Position numbers and translations under genes: made by a program. The notes under the pieces were generated by a model. The model saw only the letters and a list, made by a program, of their open reading frames with translations. It was not told the DNA's origin and searched no databases. 64,000 nucleotides of DNA. Source: Letharia columbiana (lineage: Eukaryota > Ascomycota > Lecanoromycetes > Lecanorales > Parmeliaceae). How positions within the stretch are numbered: the first letter of the stretch is position 1; each line of letters begins with the position of its first letter. This document shows positions 44,784 through 56,476 of the stretch, one piece after another. The stretch is taken from the NCBI RefSeq assembly GCF_014066305.1, contig NW_023501049.1, forward strand, positions 457,001 to 521,000, read 5' to 3'.

Positions 44784-45038
44784 TCACCGACGAAAACTTC
44801 CGTCGGCGTTGCGTCCGCCGGTACTGCCGCTGGCATAACCAGAGTCAGGGTAGTTGTATTGTTGAGAGGATGCGGAGCGGGAGCCGTTGACCGTGTGTCT
44901 CGAACACGTGTAGCCGACTAAGACCTCCTGTGTCTTGATGCTGTGGCCACGACGGCCATAGGCGGGGCAGGCATCAACAGCATGACTGTAGTAGATGCAA
45001 CGACAGACTGCGTAGCGTTCGACTATCTTGATACACAT
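44784..45038 (-). CDS. Small Cys/His-rich hypothetical protein
   Basis: Single exon, 84 aa, ATG at 45038. Conserved-looking order: MCIKIVERYAVCRC, YYSHAVDAC, YGRRGH and VLVGYTCSRH, then a Ser/Tyr/Gly-rich tail. The regular CxC, Cys/His and GH spacing suggests a zinc-binding fold, and I associate this layout with short uncharacterised ascomycete proteins, though I cannot name it. It sits among pseudogenes yet has no internal stop, and its Cys pattern is intact. Expression is unknown. Confidence 0.55.
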   Translation of the reverse strand: MCIKIVERYAVCRCIYYSHAVDACPAYGRRGHSIKTQEVLVGYTCSRHTVNGSRSASSQQYNYPDSGYASGSTGGRNADGSFRR

Positions 45039-45470
45039 GATGGCGGCGGCAACGGTAGTGGCTTGTTGTGTTAGAGTTGACTGAAATAGTGATCGATGAT
45101 TGTGAGGGCACTCGTTGTCTTCTTAAATTTGGATTATGCTTATGGTATAAATGGTACTGATGTGGCAAAATGAGAAATAAAGACAAATTTATGAAATCAA
45201 TGAGAGTGAAGACGGAAGGCGATGACATAAACAGATGACACAGAGGAAGTAGTATCATGGGACAGTCGGATCTATATAAAGTCCTTGCTATTCAGAGGGA
45301 GTTAAAAATGTGCCACCATAGAACTTGGGCACACCAGGCACCGAAGATACTAGGCATCTGCAAAATCCATCGCAGTTCCCGAGAGGAGGACGGGCACAGT
45401 CCGAATATCAATGCTTAGATACGAAATCTAGAAGTGACATATAAGGTCAAACACGTACAGCCCCGAGGCT
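45039..45470. other. Intergenic, upstream of the small Cys/His-rich gene
   Basis: About 430 bp, AT-rich around 45110-45200, which fits a promoter for the minus-strand gene. No coding content. Confidence 0.45.
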
Positions 45471-47000
45471 CTAAGGGAATAAGTAGTCCAGGGTTCTTAG
45501 CATGATTCCAACATCCTGTGGAGCCAACCATTTCAGCTCGCCTGGGTCAAGGAATTCTCCTAGCCATAGGCAAGCCAAAGCCGTGACTTTGGTGCCATCC
45601 AGTGAGAATAATTGCGCAATTGACTTACCTCCATTCATCGTTTGGTGCCGGAAGGATGCAGATACACGACAATCCTTCGCGCTTGAGCCATACCTCGTTC
45701 AGCCCGGTAGTCGGAGACCATGCCCCTAATGCGATGTGCTAGGGTTTCCGAAGTCTGACAGTGCGAACTTTTGTGACCCATAACTAGGGCACTCTTCGGT
45801 ATTAGAATAGCAACATCGTAGCCTGCAGGAGGAGTAGCGGTCGTTGGACGAGGCTGCACCGCCATGCGCTAGAACCAGCAGGGTAAAGCGGTGTCAGATT
45901 ACTCATCACTCCTGAAGATTATGGATTGATCCGTCCAGAGGCACCATATGATCCTTAGGCATTGTTGATGATATCAGGATGACATGGCTTGGCTCTCATG
46001 GATATCGCTCATTTTTGTCGAGATCAGGATGCGGATTCACCATCCTTCTGCTGCTACTTCCTTGGGCATCCGGGGGCTGCGTGCATCGCCGGAGGGCACG
46101 GAAAAGACGAACGTCTCAAAGTTTAGCTGACTGGACCTATCTGCGGAGTAGCAACTGTCATCTATAGCAAGGACTTTCAACAACTGTTTGAAATGTACTG
46201 TCATCGTAATGGTTGTTGCCGTTGTTCGTAGGATTGTGGGCGACATCTGCGAGCAGCCTTATCAACCGGGATTTGCCTTGCCCTTGCGCAGCTGTCTGCT
46301 CTTTTGGTGGCTCCTTCAGCCGCAGTGGAACTATTGCACCAATCATTTCCATGAAACGCTCAGTTGACGGCATACAGGAACCGCGCGATACTTTTTTAGA
46401 CTTGCGCTTGATGCATCAACCGATGGTCAGCTGACATTATTGGTGTAGGGAAGACGATCTTAAACGCAGGTGCCGCTTAGCTCCATAGAATTCACCGGTT
46501 CAGCATAGGTAGCCTTTCCCTGCGTCGACAGTGAGATGTATCGGCGCCGCCGACGGATCTTCATCTGTCCAAACATCATCGTGCTCTCGAATACCTGTGG
46601 TTCCACGAAGTGCCTGGGAACGTATTCGTGTACAGAATTTGACCATTAAATGCCTAACTATTATCTCGGATATGCCGCAATTTGCCAGCCTGGTCGCTCA
46701 TCTAAGCGAAAACCCCCAAAAGGCAGAGAACAACGTCGTGCGGAACATGTTCTTCGGAAGCTGCATCGCGGGCTTTGGAGATGATCGTCGGTGTTAGCCT
46801 GACAGAAAGCAGAGAAAGTCTTGGAGAGGTAGAATCCCCCAGAACGAGAAACATACGTCTATTGTGCTCTTTTTCACGAAGTGGACAAAAGATGCGATGT
46901 CGAATGATCCAGTAGAGCCATCGCTAAAGGTTTCGGCAAGTAAAGAATAAATGAATGTTATTGATACTTCTTGTAGGTACGTTTTCTCGTCTGGACTCAC
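45471..47000 (-). pseudogene. Unassigned coding-like debris (probable gene relic)
   Basis: Several minus-strand segments read like real protein but in different frames. Examples, from upstream to downstream: TYLQEVSITFIYSLLAETF with FVHFVKKSTID before a GTATGT donor-like site; ISKARDAASEEHVPHDVVL interrupted by TAG; FKQLLKVLAIDDSCYSADR; and, ending at TAG 45471-45473, SIAQLFSLDGTKVTALAC with FLDPGELKWLAP. No single splice model joined them without stops. I do not recognise the family. A badly decayed multi-exon gene is the simplest reading; chance is possible. Confidence 0.35.
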
Positions 47001-47851
47001 TGCTTGACTTCAATCCGAGATGTGCTGTCGTCATCACGTCCGCTACAAATGCAATCACGACACCCTTCTCGAGGATGGCTTATCAAACCGCAAAGGTTTG
47101 GCTAGAATCTAACCTGGATAGGTACGGCGTTAACGAAATCTTTGTGCTATGCGACAACGTTTGCCCAGATTGCATGGCAAGAGGTGTATCTTAGATACAG
47201 CCGTCGTGGAATTGATAGGAGAGGAACAGAAATATTACCATGAATGGCTGAAGGGTGTGAATAGGACGAGCCTTAGGGTTGTTGATTGAAAGCGTTCGGG
47301 CGTAATGGAGATCGCAGCAAAACAGCAGAGGGGCGTGGCAAGAGGTGAAGAGAAAGGAGAACAGATACAGCGGTCTTTGATGTATATTCGGGATTGCTCA
47401 TGTCCAGACTTTGCAAATTCGAGAAGAAGTGAGAACATGTTTGAGTAGAGGTCTAAAGAAGCTTAAACCTCTTGCTCGTTCCTTCCTTCAAATACCATAT
47501 TCCTTGGGGCCATTTTTCTAAATTACAGCAACTACCCGACAATCCCACGGCTGAGAAGATCGTGCACACTCTACTCTAGGAAGCCTGTTGCATGCGTCGA
47601 TAGAGAGCCATAAGTCGGACGATGAATGAGAACCATTTATCTGCGTCTCTGTCCAAGGATTTATGCATTTCTTTTCTAAAATCTGCAACAATTCGAGGGA
47701 CCTGGTCTCATGACATCGACACAAGCTTGCATTGGTGCAATTGAGGCAGGTCGGTCTTAATCCGAACAACAGCCTTTTAAGACTTCAACATCATGATCAT
47801 CAGTCGCACCGATATCAAGCATTTCATAATGATTTACGATTTGGTGGCTAA
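47001..47851. other. Intergenic, 3' flank of the TinA-like gene
   Basis: About 850 bp with no supported gene. Short frames on both strands lack motifs. Confidence 0.45.
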
Positions 47852-49608
47852 TCAAGAGAAACCCATTACCAAGTTCTCTAGCTCTTCTGGACTCAAAGTA
47901 CTTCTTCTTCTGCTGCCCTTTAGTTTCTTCGTGACAGTACTTTTCGAAATGCTCTTCCGCGGTCGATTCTCCTCTCGTCTCTTTGCCTCGTCGGCCTCCG
48001 CTTCTACACGTTCTAATTTCTGCTGGATTGTGGGAGCGGGCAATAAAGCGGTTGGCTGTATCTGTTTCATCGGAAATGTTAGAAGCTGTGATCTTGTTTG
48101 GGAAACGAAACGTGTTACCTGAAGGGCGATGCGTGACTTAGGCTTTGACGGACTGGCAGGTTTGTATGTCGAGAAGTCCAGTAAGACGGCATCTTCGTCA
48201 TTTGCGAGAGACGTGGTGTTCTCTTCTGGTATTGTTTGGAAAGAAACCTTTGGTGGTGATATAGCGTTCGCATCTATGTCGCCCAAGACCCTGCCTCTCG
48301 CGTGTACATCGAATTCTACTTGGCTTGGTAGATTGGCCTCAAAATCGTCCATAGACGGCTCCTCGGAATCTTCGTGGAGGTCTTCGAGGATGCCCGAGCC
48401 GATTAGTTCTGCGTCTTCCTCGTCTTGTTTCAGAAGCGATGTTTCCTGAGCTTCCTGCACCGTCGGTATTCCAGAGCCAAGGTTCAACCCCATCCTCAAA
48501 TCATCCAGGTTTATCGTATCACCAGTATCAACCATCCTCTTCTTCCAGCCATCCATCAGAGCCACCGCCTCTTTCCATCGTGCCGCCATTTTCTCCCAAC
48601 CTTCTCTTAGCCTCTGGATCTCGTCTTCCCTGATCTCCACTTCTTCTAATGGAACGAATGAGGGATTTGTGAGCAGTCCTCGCAGGTGCTCCAGCACTTC
48701 GTCCGTGCTCGTCGCCAGAGTCTCATATGACGGAGGCCCACCCATGATGGTGTTCGCGGCATCCACGTCTTCTAAGCTTTCGTCGATCTCGGATCTTGGT
48801 CGTGTTTCCGACAACCCCTGGAGACTTCTCAAAGTCGCCAATGTGCCTCTCACCAGGCCAATCAGAGCATCGTTCTCATCGCTGAGTCCTTGGCTCAATT
48901 GCGTCAGAAAGTCCGTCGTCTCCTGTTTTAAAGAGTATGCTGGGCTTTCGAGATCCGCCTCTGTCTCGCCGTTTCGTCCTCCTTGCGGTCCCTTGCTCAT
49001 ACCCGGCGTGACAACTACTACGCCCACTTGCCCACCATTCCCATCTCTTCCCCTACGCCCTTCTAAATGACGCTTCAGCCTTTGGATCTCTCCATCTCGA
49101 CGGCGGACGTCTGTTGCGCATTGTGCCCGTATCTGGGCAACAGTCCCTTTGAGCCGCACCATTTCCTCCCGGAGCGCCCTATTCCTCGTCTCCGCGCTCC
49201 GCAGCGTTGCGCGTGCGGAACGCTCTTGGGCGCCGGTCAACGCCAACTGCCTATCTAGGTCCGCGTTGCGGTTTTGCAGGCGTGTGACGATCTGTGTCTG
49301 CTGGGTTGAGGAGATGCGAAGCGTTTGAAGGTTCTGAGAGAGGCTCGCCAGTGTGTCGGATTCACGCTGTGGTAGATAATAAGTACACATATTGCACAGA
49401 CTTCCTGGTTGAAGAATGGTTGACATACATCTCGCCTTAATATCAAATCATGTACTAAATTCATCACCTGCCCCATTGTCGCATCCAACCCACCCTCAGC
49501 ATTCTCAGGAATCGCAAACTCGATGGGCACGCCATTTCTGAGAAGACCACGTGATAGTAGAAGATTATTGATATAAGTGGATGCTGTTCTGCGATTACGA
49601 GTATCCAT
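47852..49608 (-). CDS. Coiled-coil protein of the ADIP/TinA (NIMA-interacting) family
   Basis: Exon 1 is 49608-49429 and exon 2 is 49366-47852 (564 aa), joined by a 62-bp intron between LILRRD and RESDTL. The N-terminal block (TASTYINNLLLSRGLLRNG, IEFAIPENAEGG, TMGQVMNLVHDLILRRD) is the conserved start of fungal ADIP-domain proteins. A coiled coil follows (TLASLSQNLQTLRISST, NRALREEMVRLKGTVAQI, RDGEIQRLKRHLEGR), then LREGWEKMAARWKEAVALMD and an acidic C-terminal half. Aspergillus TinA binds NIMA kinase and acts at spindle poles; that role is inferred here. A 57-bp in-frame segment (48118-48062) has GT and AG ends and may be an optional intron. Confidence 0.75.
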
Positions 49609-49940
49609 TGTTGAATTCAACTTCTCTATCAAGCAAGATAGGACTGCGGAGAACACCCGGAAAGAGAAAAGTAAACAAACGCCCCGTCGGGAATACCTCG
49701 GTAATATATATTAGGCTAGGGATTTTGGCGCGTTCCCGACAACTTTTGTTTGCTTCAGAATTGACATATTCAACCAACACGGCACGACTCTCTCTTTGCC
49801 TCATAGGTGCTCGTTAGAAGCTCAGATTCTCAGCAACTCATGTTAGACACCTTGTGAGCCATGTCCTAGCCACGGAAGGGCGAGCGTCCAAATACCCTCC
49901 CTCCTCCCTCAATACCATCTGTAACCTCACCGCGATCATC
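49609..49940. promoter_or_regulatory. Bidirectional promoter between TinA-like gene and NUP85
   Basis: 332 bp between outward-facing start codons. CT-rich leader-like sequence (CCCTCCCTCCTCCCTC, around 49898) precedes the NUP85 ATG. No specific binding site recognised. Confidence 0.55.
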
Positions 49941-52900
49941 ATGTCTGGATGGACAGTGCCACTTTCGTCAAGCCCTTTGGCACCTTCTACACCGGGATCA
50001 GATAAACGACATACCAGCTACTTCTCAAATAGCTATGCCTCAAACCCCTCCACCACACCCGCTGGTCGCCCCCCATCTTCAATCGGCTCCTTTACACCTG
50101 CGGATCCTCCCCCTTCCTCAATCTTTGGTAGCTCTCAGCTAGGTTCTGGGAAAACACTGTTCAAGAAGAAGCCCTCCCCTGGCATGAATACGGGCTCGCG
50201 AAGAAGTGTAAATATTGTGTCGTCCAACTCAATCGATGAAAGCAAGTTGGCTCGGTACCTGGACAAAAGCGGCCGATTTGATCTCGGAAGCAGCAACAGT
50301 CCACCGTCAAGGAACACTTTTGGTGTGCCGAGCAGCAGCCCACCATCGAGGCTCGCACACGATAGTGATCAAGACGAGGAATATGAGACTGAGTCGTTCG
50401 ACGAGGACGAAGATGCCGAAGGCTCAGAAGCAGGGGACAGAACTGTGGACGTGAGCATGGGTGCCGACGATCGACTTCCCAAACGTGGCTCAATCCCCAA
50501 ACCTTTGGCGAATGGGTCATTCGCGAATGGAGATTCGCTAGACCTTGGCTCTTCCATATTGGACGGGACTCCCCGAGGAATGAAGAGATCCCGTGGTGGT
50601 GCTATGATACCTTATGCCCCACCTCGAAGCGCGAGGAAGCATCGAAAGCCAATGCAGGACTCAGCTGTTCCAGGAATTGCGAAAAACATGGCCACAAGAA
50701 TGGGCCTCGCCAAACTCAGCGAGACAGATGACTTTATTAGTAAAACGGAAGAAATCCTTCAAGAGGAATTGTATGGGACGGAAACTTCAGGTACCACGCC
50801 CGAACAAGCTCTGAAAGCAGCACTACCCAACGCCTCTGAGACATTGAGCCAATTCTGGAGGTCATACCGTGATCACGATATAGCAAATGCGCCTCCCATG
50901 CAAGATGTCACTATAGGCATAGGGCCGGCCGAGAGTGAGCCTGCACTACACAAATCTATCTTTCTAGCCGCCCTACTTCTACAGCTCCGACACCCACCTA
51001 CTGCCAAAGGGAAGCAAGCTTTGGCCGTCACTCGTCCCAATCGATCTTCCACTCTCTCAAAGTCTTCTAGAGATTCGCCAACGCCGGCAAACCCTACAGC
51101 CTTTCCGAAAATACTCATTGATTGGATGGAGAAGGAGCATAATGCATACCGATCTACCATCAACGAAGTCCAGTCGTTGCATCCAAACCCTACCGCTCAT
51201 TCCAATTACTGGGACATCGTCCATGTTTGTATAATGCGCGGGAAGCTTGGTGAAGCTGTGCGGATACTGAGAAGATCGAACTTCCATCATGCTAGAACAG
51301 CTAGGGAAGACGGTCAGGGTGACGAAGGCTACAATGGCATGCAGGTCAAAAATATCGAGCGAGTTGTTAATAGAGCCATTCAAGTCCTGGAGCTGTGCCC
51401 AGCCGTGCAAGATGACGATTGGAATGTCACAGGGAACGAATGGATCATTTTCCGAAAGCGCGTTCAACAAGCAATGGAGGATCTTGCCACATTCGCCGAG
51501 ACTCGGGACCGAGATTTGGATTCTTCACACTCTACCTTCGAACCCTCAAATTTTGGACTCCTGAGTACGACGATGAGTCTCACCCAATCTACGCGGAGAG
51601 CTGAAAGTAGAGTGCCCTGGACTGTCTACCAGGAGTTGAAGATCATGTACGGGATCTTGCTTGGGGAAGCCACAGAGATCCTCTCCTCTGCACAAGACTG
51701 GGTGGAGGCAACCGTAGGTTTGACGATCTGGTGGAACGGTGACGACGACGAAGATATAGCTGTCACTAGCCTAGCCCAGACTCGACGTTCACTCAGACCG
51801 TCTCAATCACGAGGGTCTCGCCTTGTAGACGTCAATGCGAATCCTGCATACCTGCGCCGATTAGCCTACGCTTTTGCATGGTCGACTGACGAAAGGGACG
51901 ACGATTTGTTCCAGATCAACTCAATGAACCCTATTGAAGTTGGCTTGGCATCGCTCTTCGAAGGTAACGTCGCAGGTGTGATAGGTCTTCTACGAGGGTG
52001 GTCCCTTCCCGTCGTTTCCGCAGTCGCAGAGATCGCAAGCATAGGTGGCTGGTTTGAGACTTCAGTAGCGAACAACCTGATGGAGTTGGACCTCGATGAG
52101 GATGACCGTTCGTTGCTCAATGGACAGGGTATACAAGGGCCGCCGATGACTAGGGACACGATCTTGATGGAATATGCAAACGCTCTGTCTAAGAAGGCAG
52201 AGATTCAGCGAAATCATGGAAAGACCGCGTACGAAGGGTGGGAGCTCTCCATAACATTGCTTTCTCGCTTGGACGACGACAGCGTGGCCCGAAAGAGAGT
52301 TGGCGAGCTGTTAAATCGACTGGATCTTAACTCTGATTCGCGAATAAACAAGATCCTAGAGACTTGCCAAGACTTCAACATGGTCAAGGAAGCCCGAAGT
52401 ATCACAGAGGTAAGCTCACACTCTTTCTCCCAATGAAAATATATTCTAATCATTGACAGAGGTACGCTGATAATATCGCCGAAAGTTCGGAGAATTATGG
52501 CACAGCTCTCATTTACTACGCACGGGCTCATCACCACAAAAAGGTCAAAGATGTCCTGGACTTGCTAATATCTCTGTCCTTGGTCCAGTCGATTGCTTTC
52601 CCTCCATTATCAGCGCTTGACGAAAACCTCCACGCGCTTCTATTTACACCGGAACAAAGTGTTGGGCAGCTCGCCCTCATGGATCCAAAAGCCGCAGAGA
52701 TGCTCCATACTTACCTCACAGGCTATGCGACTCTGCGCAAGTTCTATGATCTGCGAGATGAGGAAATCAATCTAGAAGAGGGTCAGAAACCGACGGCGAG
52801 ACCCAACGCACGGAAGAGAGCAGCTGCCACAGCACTGCTTGCCGTGATCAACAGTGCTGCAGATAATATCCAGGGCGGACTATTCGATGAGCATCGGGGC

Positions 52901-53430
52901 TCAGTTGTGCAAGTCGATGGACTGCTATCACTGCTGGGCGAAGCCTTGGTCTTTGTCAATCGTATGTGCTACAGAGAGCCGTTGAAAGTCTCCAAGGCTA
53001 TCGCTGACTTCTTCCCGCAGAGGCTAAAAGTGTACTCTCTCTTTCCCAATGCTTTGCCCTTCTGAAAGCAATCGAAGACCTCCAGACCATCACTCCCCGC
53101 GTCTACGCGCAATGCGAAGAATGCTTCCGCTCTACTCTTGACGCATACCAAGGACGCCGTGCACCAGCATCATCACGGGAACTTCTCAAGAAGACCATGA
53201 GCAGTATGAGCAGTAGCTTCTCTTTAGTGGGAAGTTCGATGCTAGACTTCGAATCGAGCAATGGCATCGGCAGCGGTAGAGCGCTCGTCAAGCCCCAGGA
53301 GGACAGAAAGAGAGGCTGGGATTGGAGGAAGGGTTTGGCCGAGGATGCAAAGGGCGAGGACGTGCTGAGGATCCTCCGTTTGGGCCTGGCGAAAGATATC
53401 GCTCGGCATTGGATCAGCGAGGGAAGTTGA
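49941..53430 (+). CDS. NUP85: Nuclear pore complex subunit Nup85
   Basis: Exons 49941-52409, 52460-52961 and 53021-53430 (1126 aa); all junctions GT-AG and in phase. A disordered Ser/Pro-rich N-terminus with a long acidic run (DQDEEYETESFDEDEDAEG) precedes an all-helical solenoid: LSQFWRSYRDHDI, IFLAALLLQLRHPP, ILIDWMEKEHNAYRSTINEV, YWDIVHVCIMRGKLGEAVRI, WTVYQELKIMYGILLGEA, GLTIWWNGDDDED, YLRRLAYAFAWSTDERDDD, and late helices such as YGTALIYYARAHHHKKVKD. This order fits fungal Nup85, the subunit that pairs with Seh1 in the Y-complex (Nup84 complex) scaffold. The start was taken at M-S-G-W; the open frame continues upstream without ATG. Confidence 0.82.
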
Positions 53431-56400
53431 GTGAAGTCTCAAATAGATCCCCGGTGTCGGATGCGTGTATTGCAGGGCGCAGGAAAAAGCATAGCTAAGG
53501 ATATCCCGGTGCCAGATAAGCACAATCGCGATTGCTGTTTGATAACGAGTACCCTGCCTGTCCAGCGACCGTGCTAGGCCCAAACAAACAGTTTTGAAAC
53601 TGACACCACTATACATCCGTGAGGCTGGCCCTATGACATTGACCTCCCGATCATTCACCAACCTCCTCCTCGATCACCCTGAACACGTGATGCCGATCGA
53701 CCTCCCAAAGCAGCCTGCCACGAACCCAATGCGGCGCGTAGAGGAAAACGAGAACCGCGGGATATATGCTAACCGAATAGAGTCTCTCCCGACCGTGTGC
53801 ACCAATGGTACACCGTTATAGTAGTACATGTATGTGACTCGCACATGGCGAGGGGAATGTACCTCGAACGCCAAACCTCTCACGTCGTCTCGGACGCACG
53901 CACGCACGGACATGGATCGTATCGGCTTGCTACGGGTAGCGAAGTTGACGCCATCGACGGTGGACATGTCGCTCGCTCGCTCTGATGACACCCCTCGCCG
54001 GTGGGATGTGGGGACCGGGTTTCCGGAGGGGAAAACCACGGCGGTCGTTTGGATTGTTGGGGGTTGGACGTCGCTGGTGTTTTCTTTTGGTTTTTTGGAA
54101 AGTGCCTTCTTCAAAGAGCCTTTCGAGGTGGGACTCTGTCCAAGGCGTATCAGTGCCCTTTTACGAGCTGGCATGCACGTCGTCCCCCGTCGGTGTGGGT
54201 GCTGGTTGAGACTGTACTCGATTGGCTGGACGGCTAGCTAGCTAGCTATTTAGGAAGTCATCCGCTGGGGTCTTGTATACTTACATGGGAATCGGGGTGA
54301 TTCCGTTGATTCTCCGTCACGGTCTGCCGTTCGGCGCTTTGTTCTCTGGTGTTCGATTGAGACGGCTCGACACGACATCGTGGAAGGATGTTTGGGTTCG
54401 GCTTCTGCACATCATCATCCTCTTCAACGACGGCTTAGCTTGCTGATCGATACGTTTGATGTGCATCGCGCAGGCAGTCGTTGGAGGATCTTCAACTGCA
54501 ATTTTGCTGATCGGAAGCCTGGCGGACTGGTAGCCCCATAGACAATTGCATCAGCGTGTGTTACAAGTAGAGAATTGAAGTGGATGCGGTAGATGTCTCG
54601 ACCGCCCACGCACGGGGTTGCAAGTCGTCACTCGCCAAGGATCGCCAAGGACTCCGACAGGTCTAGGCCGAGAGTCGGAGAACGTAGGTAGTAAACAAGC
54701 GCTCCAAGTAACGGCGCCGCCAGGCAGCCATTGCGGAAACGCCTCACGCCGACTGGAGCACTCTGTGTGGAGGGAGTTGAAAGTACCGTAAGCCAGTCAA
54801 TCTAGTCTGGAGGGAGCGCACGGACGGGCGTCGTCCACACCAGCAGTTGAATCATCTTCAACCATACAGTTGAGTGACTTGTGATAAGGACGTCATCATG
54901 CGTCGGTCTGATCAGTCGCCGGTATGGGGTTGGATGCTTGCATGCTCTCTAGAGCCTCAGAGTGCTTGCGAATGCTACGATGGACGGCACGGCTTTCTTG
55001 GAAGAAGAAGAAAAGAACGTCGTCCCTAGCCAATCATAGCTTCTTTGGCGATGAGTACTCCGCCATTTGTGTCGGAGTTGTTGAGCGCTCCCGGCAAAGT
55101 TGCGACTTGTCGTCACTTGGTCTCGAACTTGTTCAATAGGCATGCAACGGCTCTTCTCTTTGGGGCCGGTCGCTTTCCTTTTTCCTTCCAAAGTCAGTAA
55201 GCACGTCGGCGCACACCGCTTTCGACATGCTGGCTGATAATAGCTGAAGAATCAGGAAGTATCGATGAAGTCTCTTTTTTCTAACCTCTTTCTAAGCATG
55301 CCAAGAGGGCTCGAGCCGAGGCGATGTTTTGGGGGTAAACGTAAAGCTGAAGTAGTAGTGTGGACCTAGAGTTGGGGTACAAGGTTACTTTGGAGTGGGG
55401 TGAAGAAAACGGTCTGTACGAGGTGACGATTTAGGCGAAATTGTGTGGCGGCTCAGTCTTGTTTGGATGATGATGATGATGATGAGCTTACGTTGGAGGG
55501 ACAGGTAGGCCAAACTAATACTCTAGCTGATCGCAACTCGCAACACGAGGGAGCATCACCAAGTTACCAACATCTAATCTCTGTGCAGTATTCGTACTAC
55601 CTAAAGTAGGTACTATGAAGTGTTGGTATGCATCCACCAGCATCCAAATCGCATGGCTCGTGTGGATGTGTTCAGGGTCCTTCCGGAAGGACTTGACTGT
55701 CTGGAAGAGAGTTGCGAGCAAGTGTAAAAGATGGCGTGGTGGTGAAGCCAATAGAAATAAATGCCTCACTGCATGGCGTGCACCTCTGGCTGACACATTA
55801 TTGCAGCCGCCATTGCATGGCTCAAGAGTCAAGGGTTAATAAGTAGTACGAGAAATGGCACTCCAACATTCTGGGTTCTTATAGGGTCTCTAGGCTCACT
55901 AGCACTCTTTCACCGCCGGAACTTAAGGTACTTAGGTTGTACAGTACCTTCCATCTCCAGGTTCTCAGCCCTGCTAACAAGCATGTTACCGAACTCCGCC
56001 TCGTGAGTCGCACATGAAAAGTGAGAAATGTCGATCCACCAATCATACCTTTGGAATTAAGCCAAATGAAGCTAAGCTTTGCTGACCACATGCCTTCCCG
56101 CGTGAAACGAATGGCTTTGATGATGTTAGTGCTCGCATGCCTTCCCTAATCCTAATCTCGATGCCACCCACCACCCCCCCCCCCCCCCCCGGTCCCTGCT
56201 CAGTGGTCTCCGACCATTGACATTTGTTCCATCTGCGGCCTCGATCAATACCCGTATGAATCAGGCGCAGTCATTCCCTTGCTATCAGTAGTAAGCCATC
56301 CCTCCCATCCTTCTATTCCTTTTCCTTCTCCCCATTTTCATCCACCCTTTTCTTCTTCCCTCAAGGAAAATCCCCATCTCCACTCCAACATGAAAGCGTA

Positions 56401-56476
56401 AACATACCTTTCAGCCTGATTGGAAACCAAAATACATTCAACATCAAATAGAGGCTCAGCGGTCCAAAGCTGAAAG
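53431..56476. other. 3 kb without a supported gene, with simple repeats
   Basis: Frames here (for example minus 54174-53674) are basic, motif-free and overlapped by frames on the other strand, and I reject them. Simple-sequence features: (CTAG) repeats at 54233-54247, a GAT trinucleotide tract near 55466-55486, and a poly-C run of about 18 near 56172-56190. AC(GC) repeats occur near 53890-53905. CT-rich sequence at 56290-56400 probably belongs to the leader of the lectin-like gene. Confidence 0.5.

Noticed and set aside
53674..54174. 166-codon minus-strand frame
   Set aside because: Basic, low-complexity product without motifs, overlapped by plus-strand frames. No evidence of coding.
56172..56190. 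Poly-C run and other mononucleotide or short tandem tracts (34441, 54233, 55466, 63052)
   Set aside because: Ordinary simple-sequence repeats in intergenic DNA, kept only as position notes; homopolymer length may also be inaccurate.
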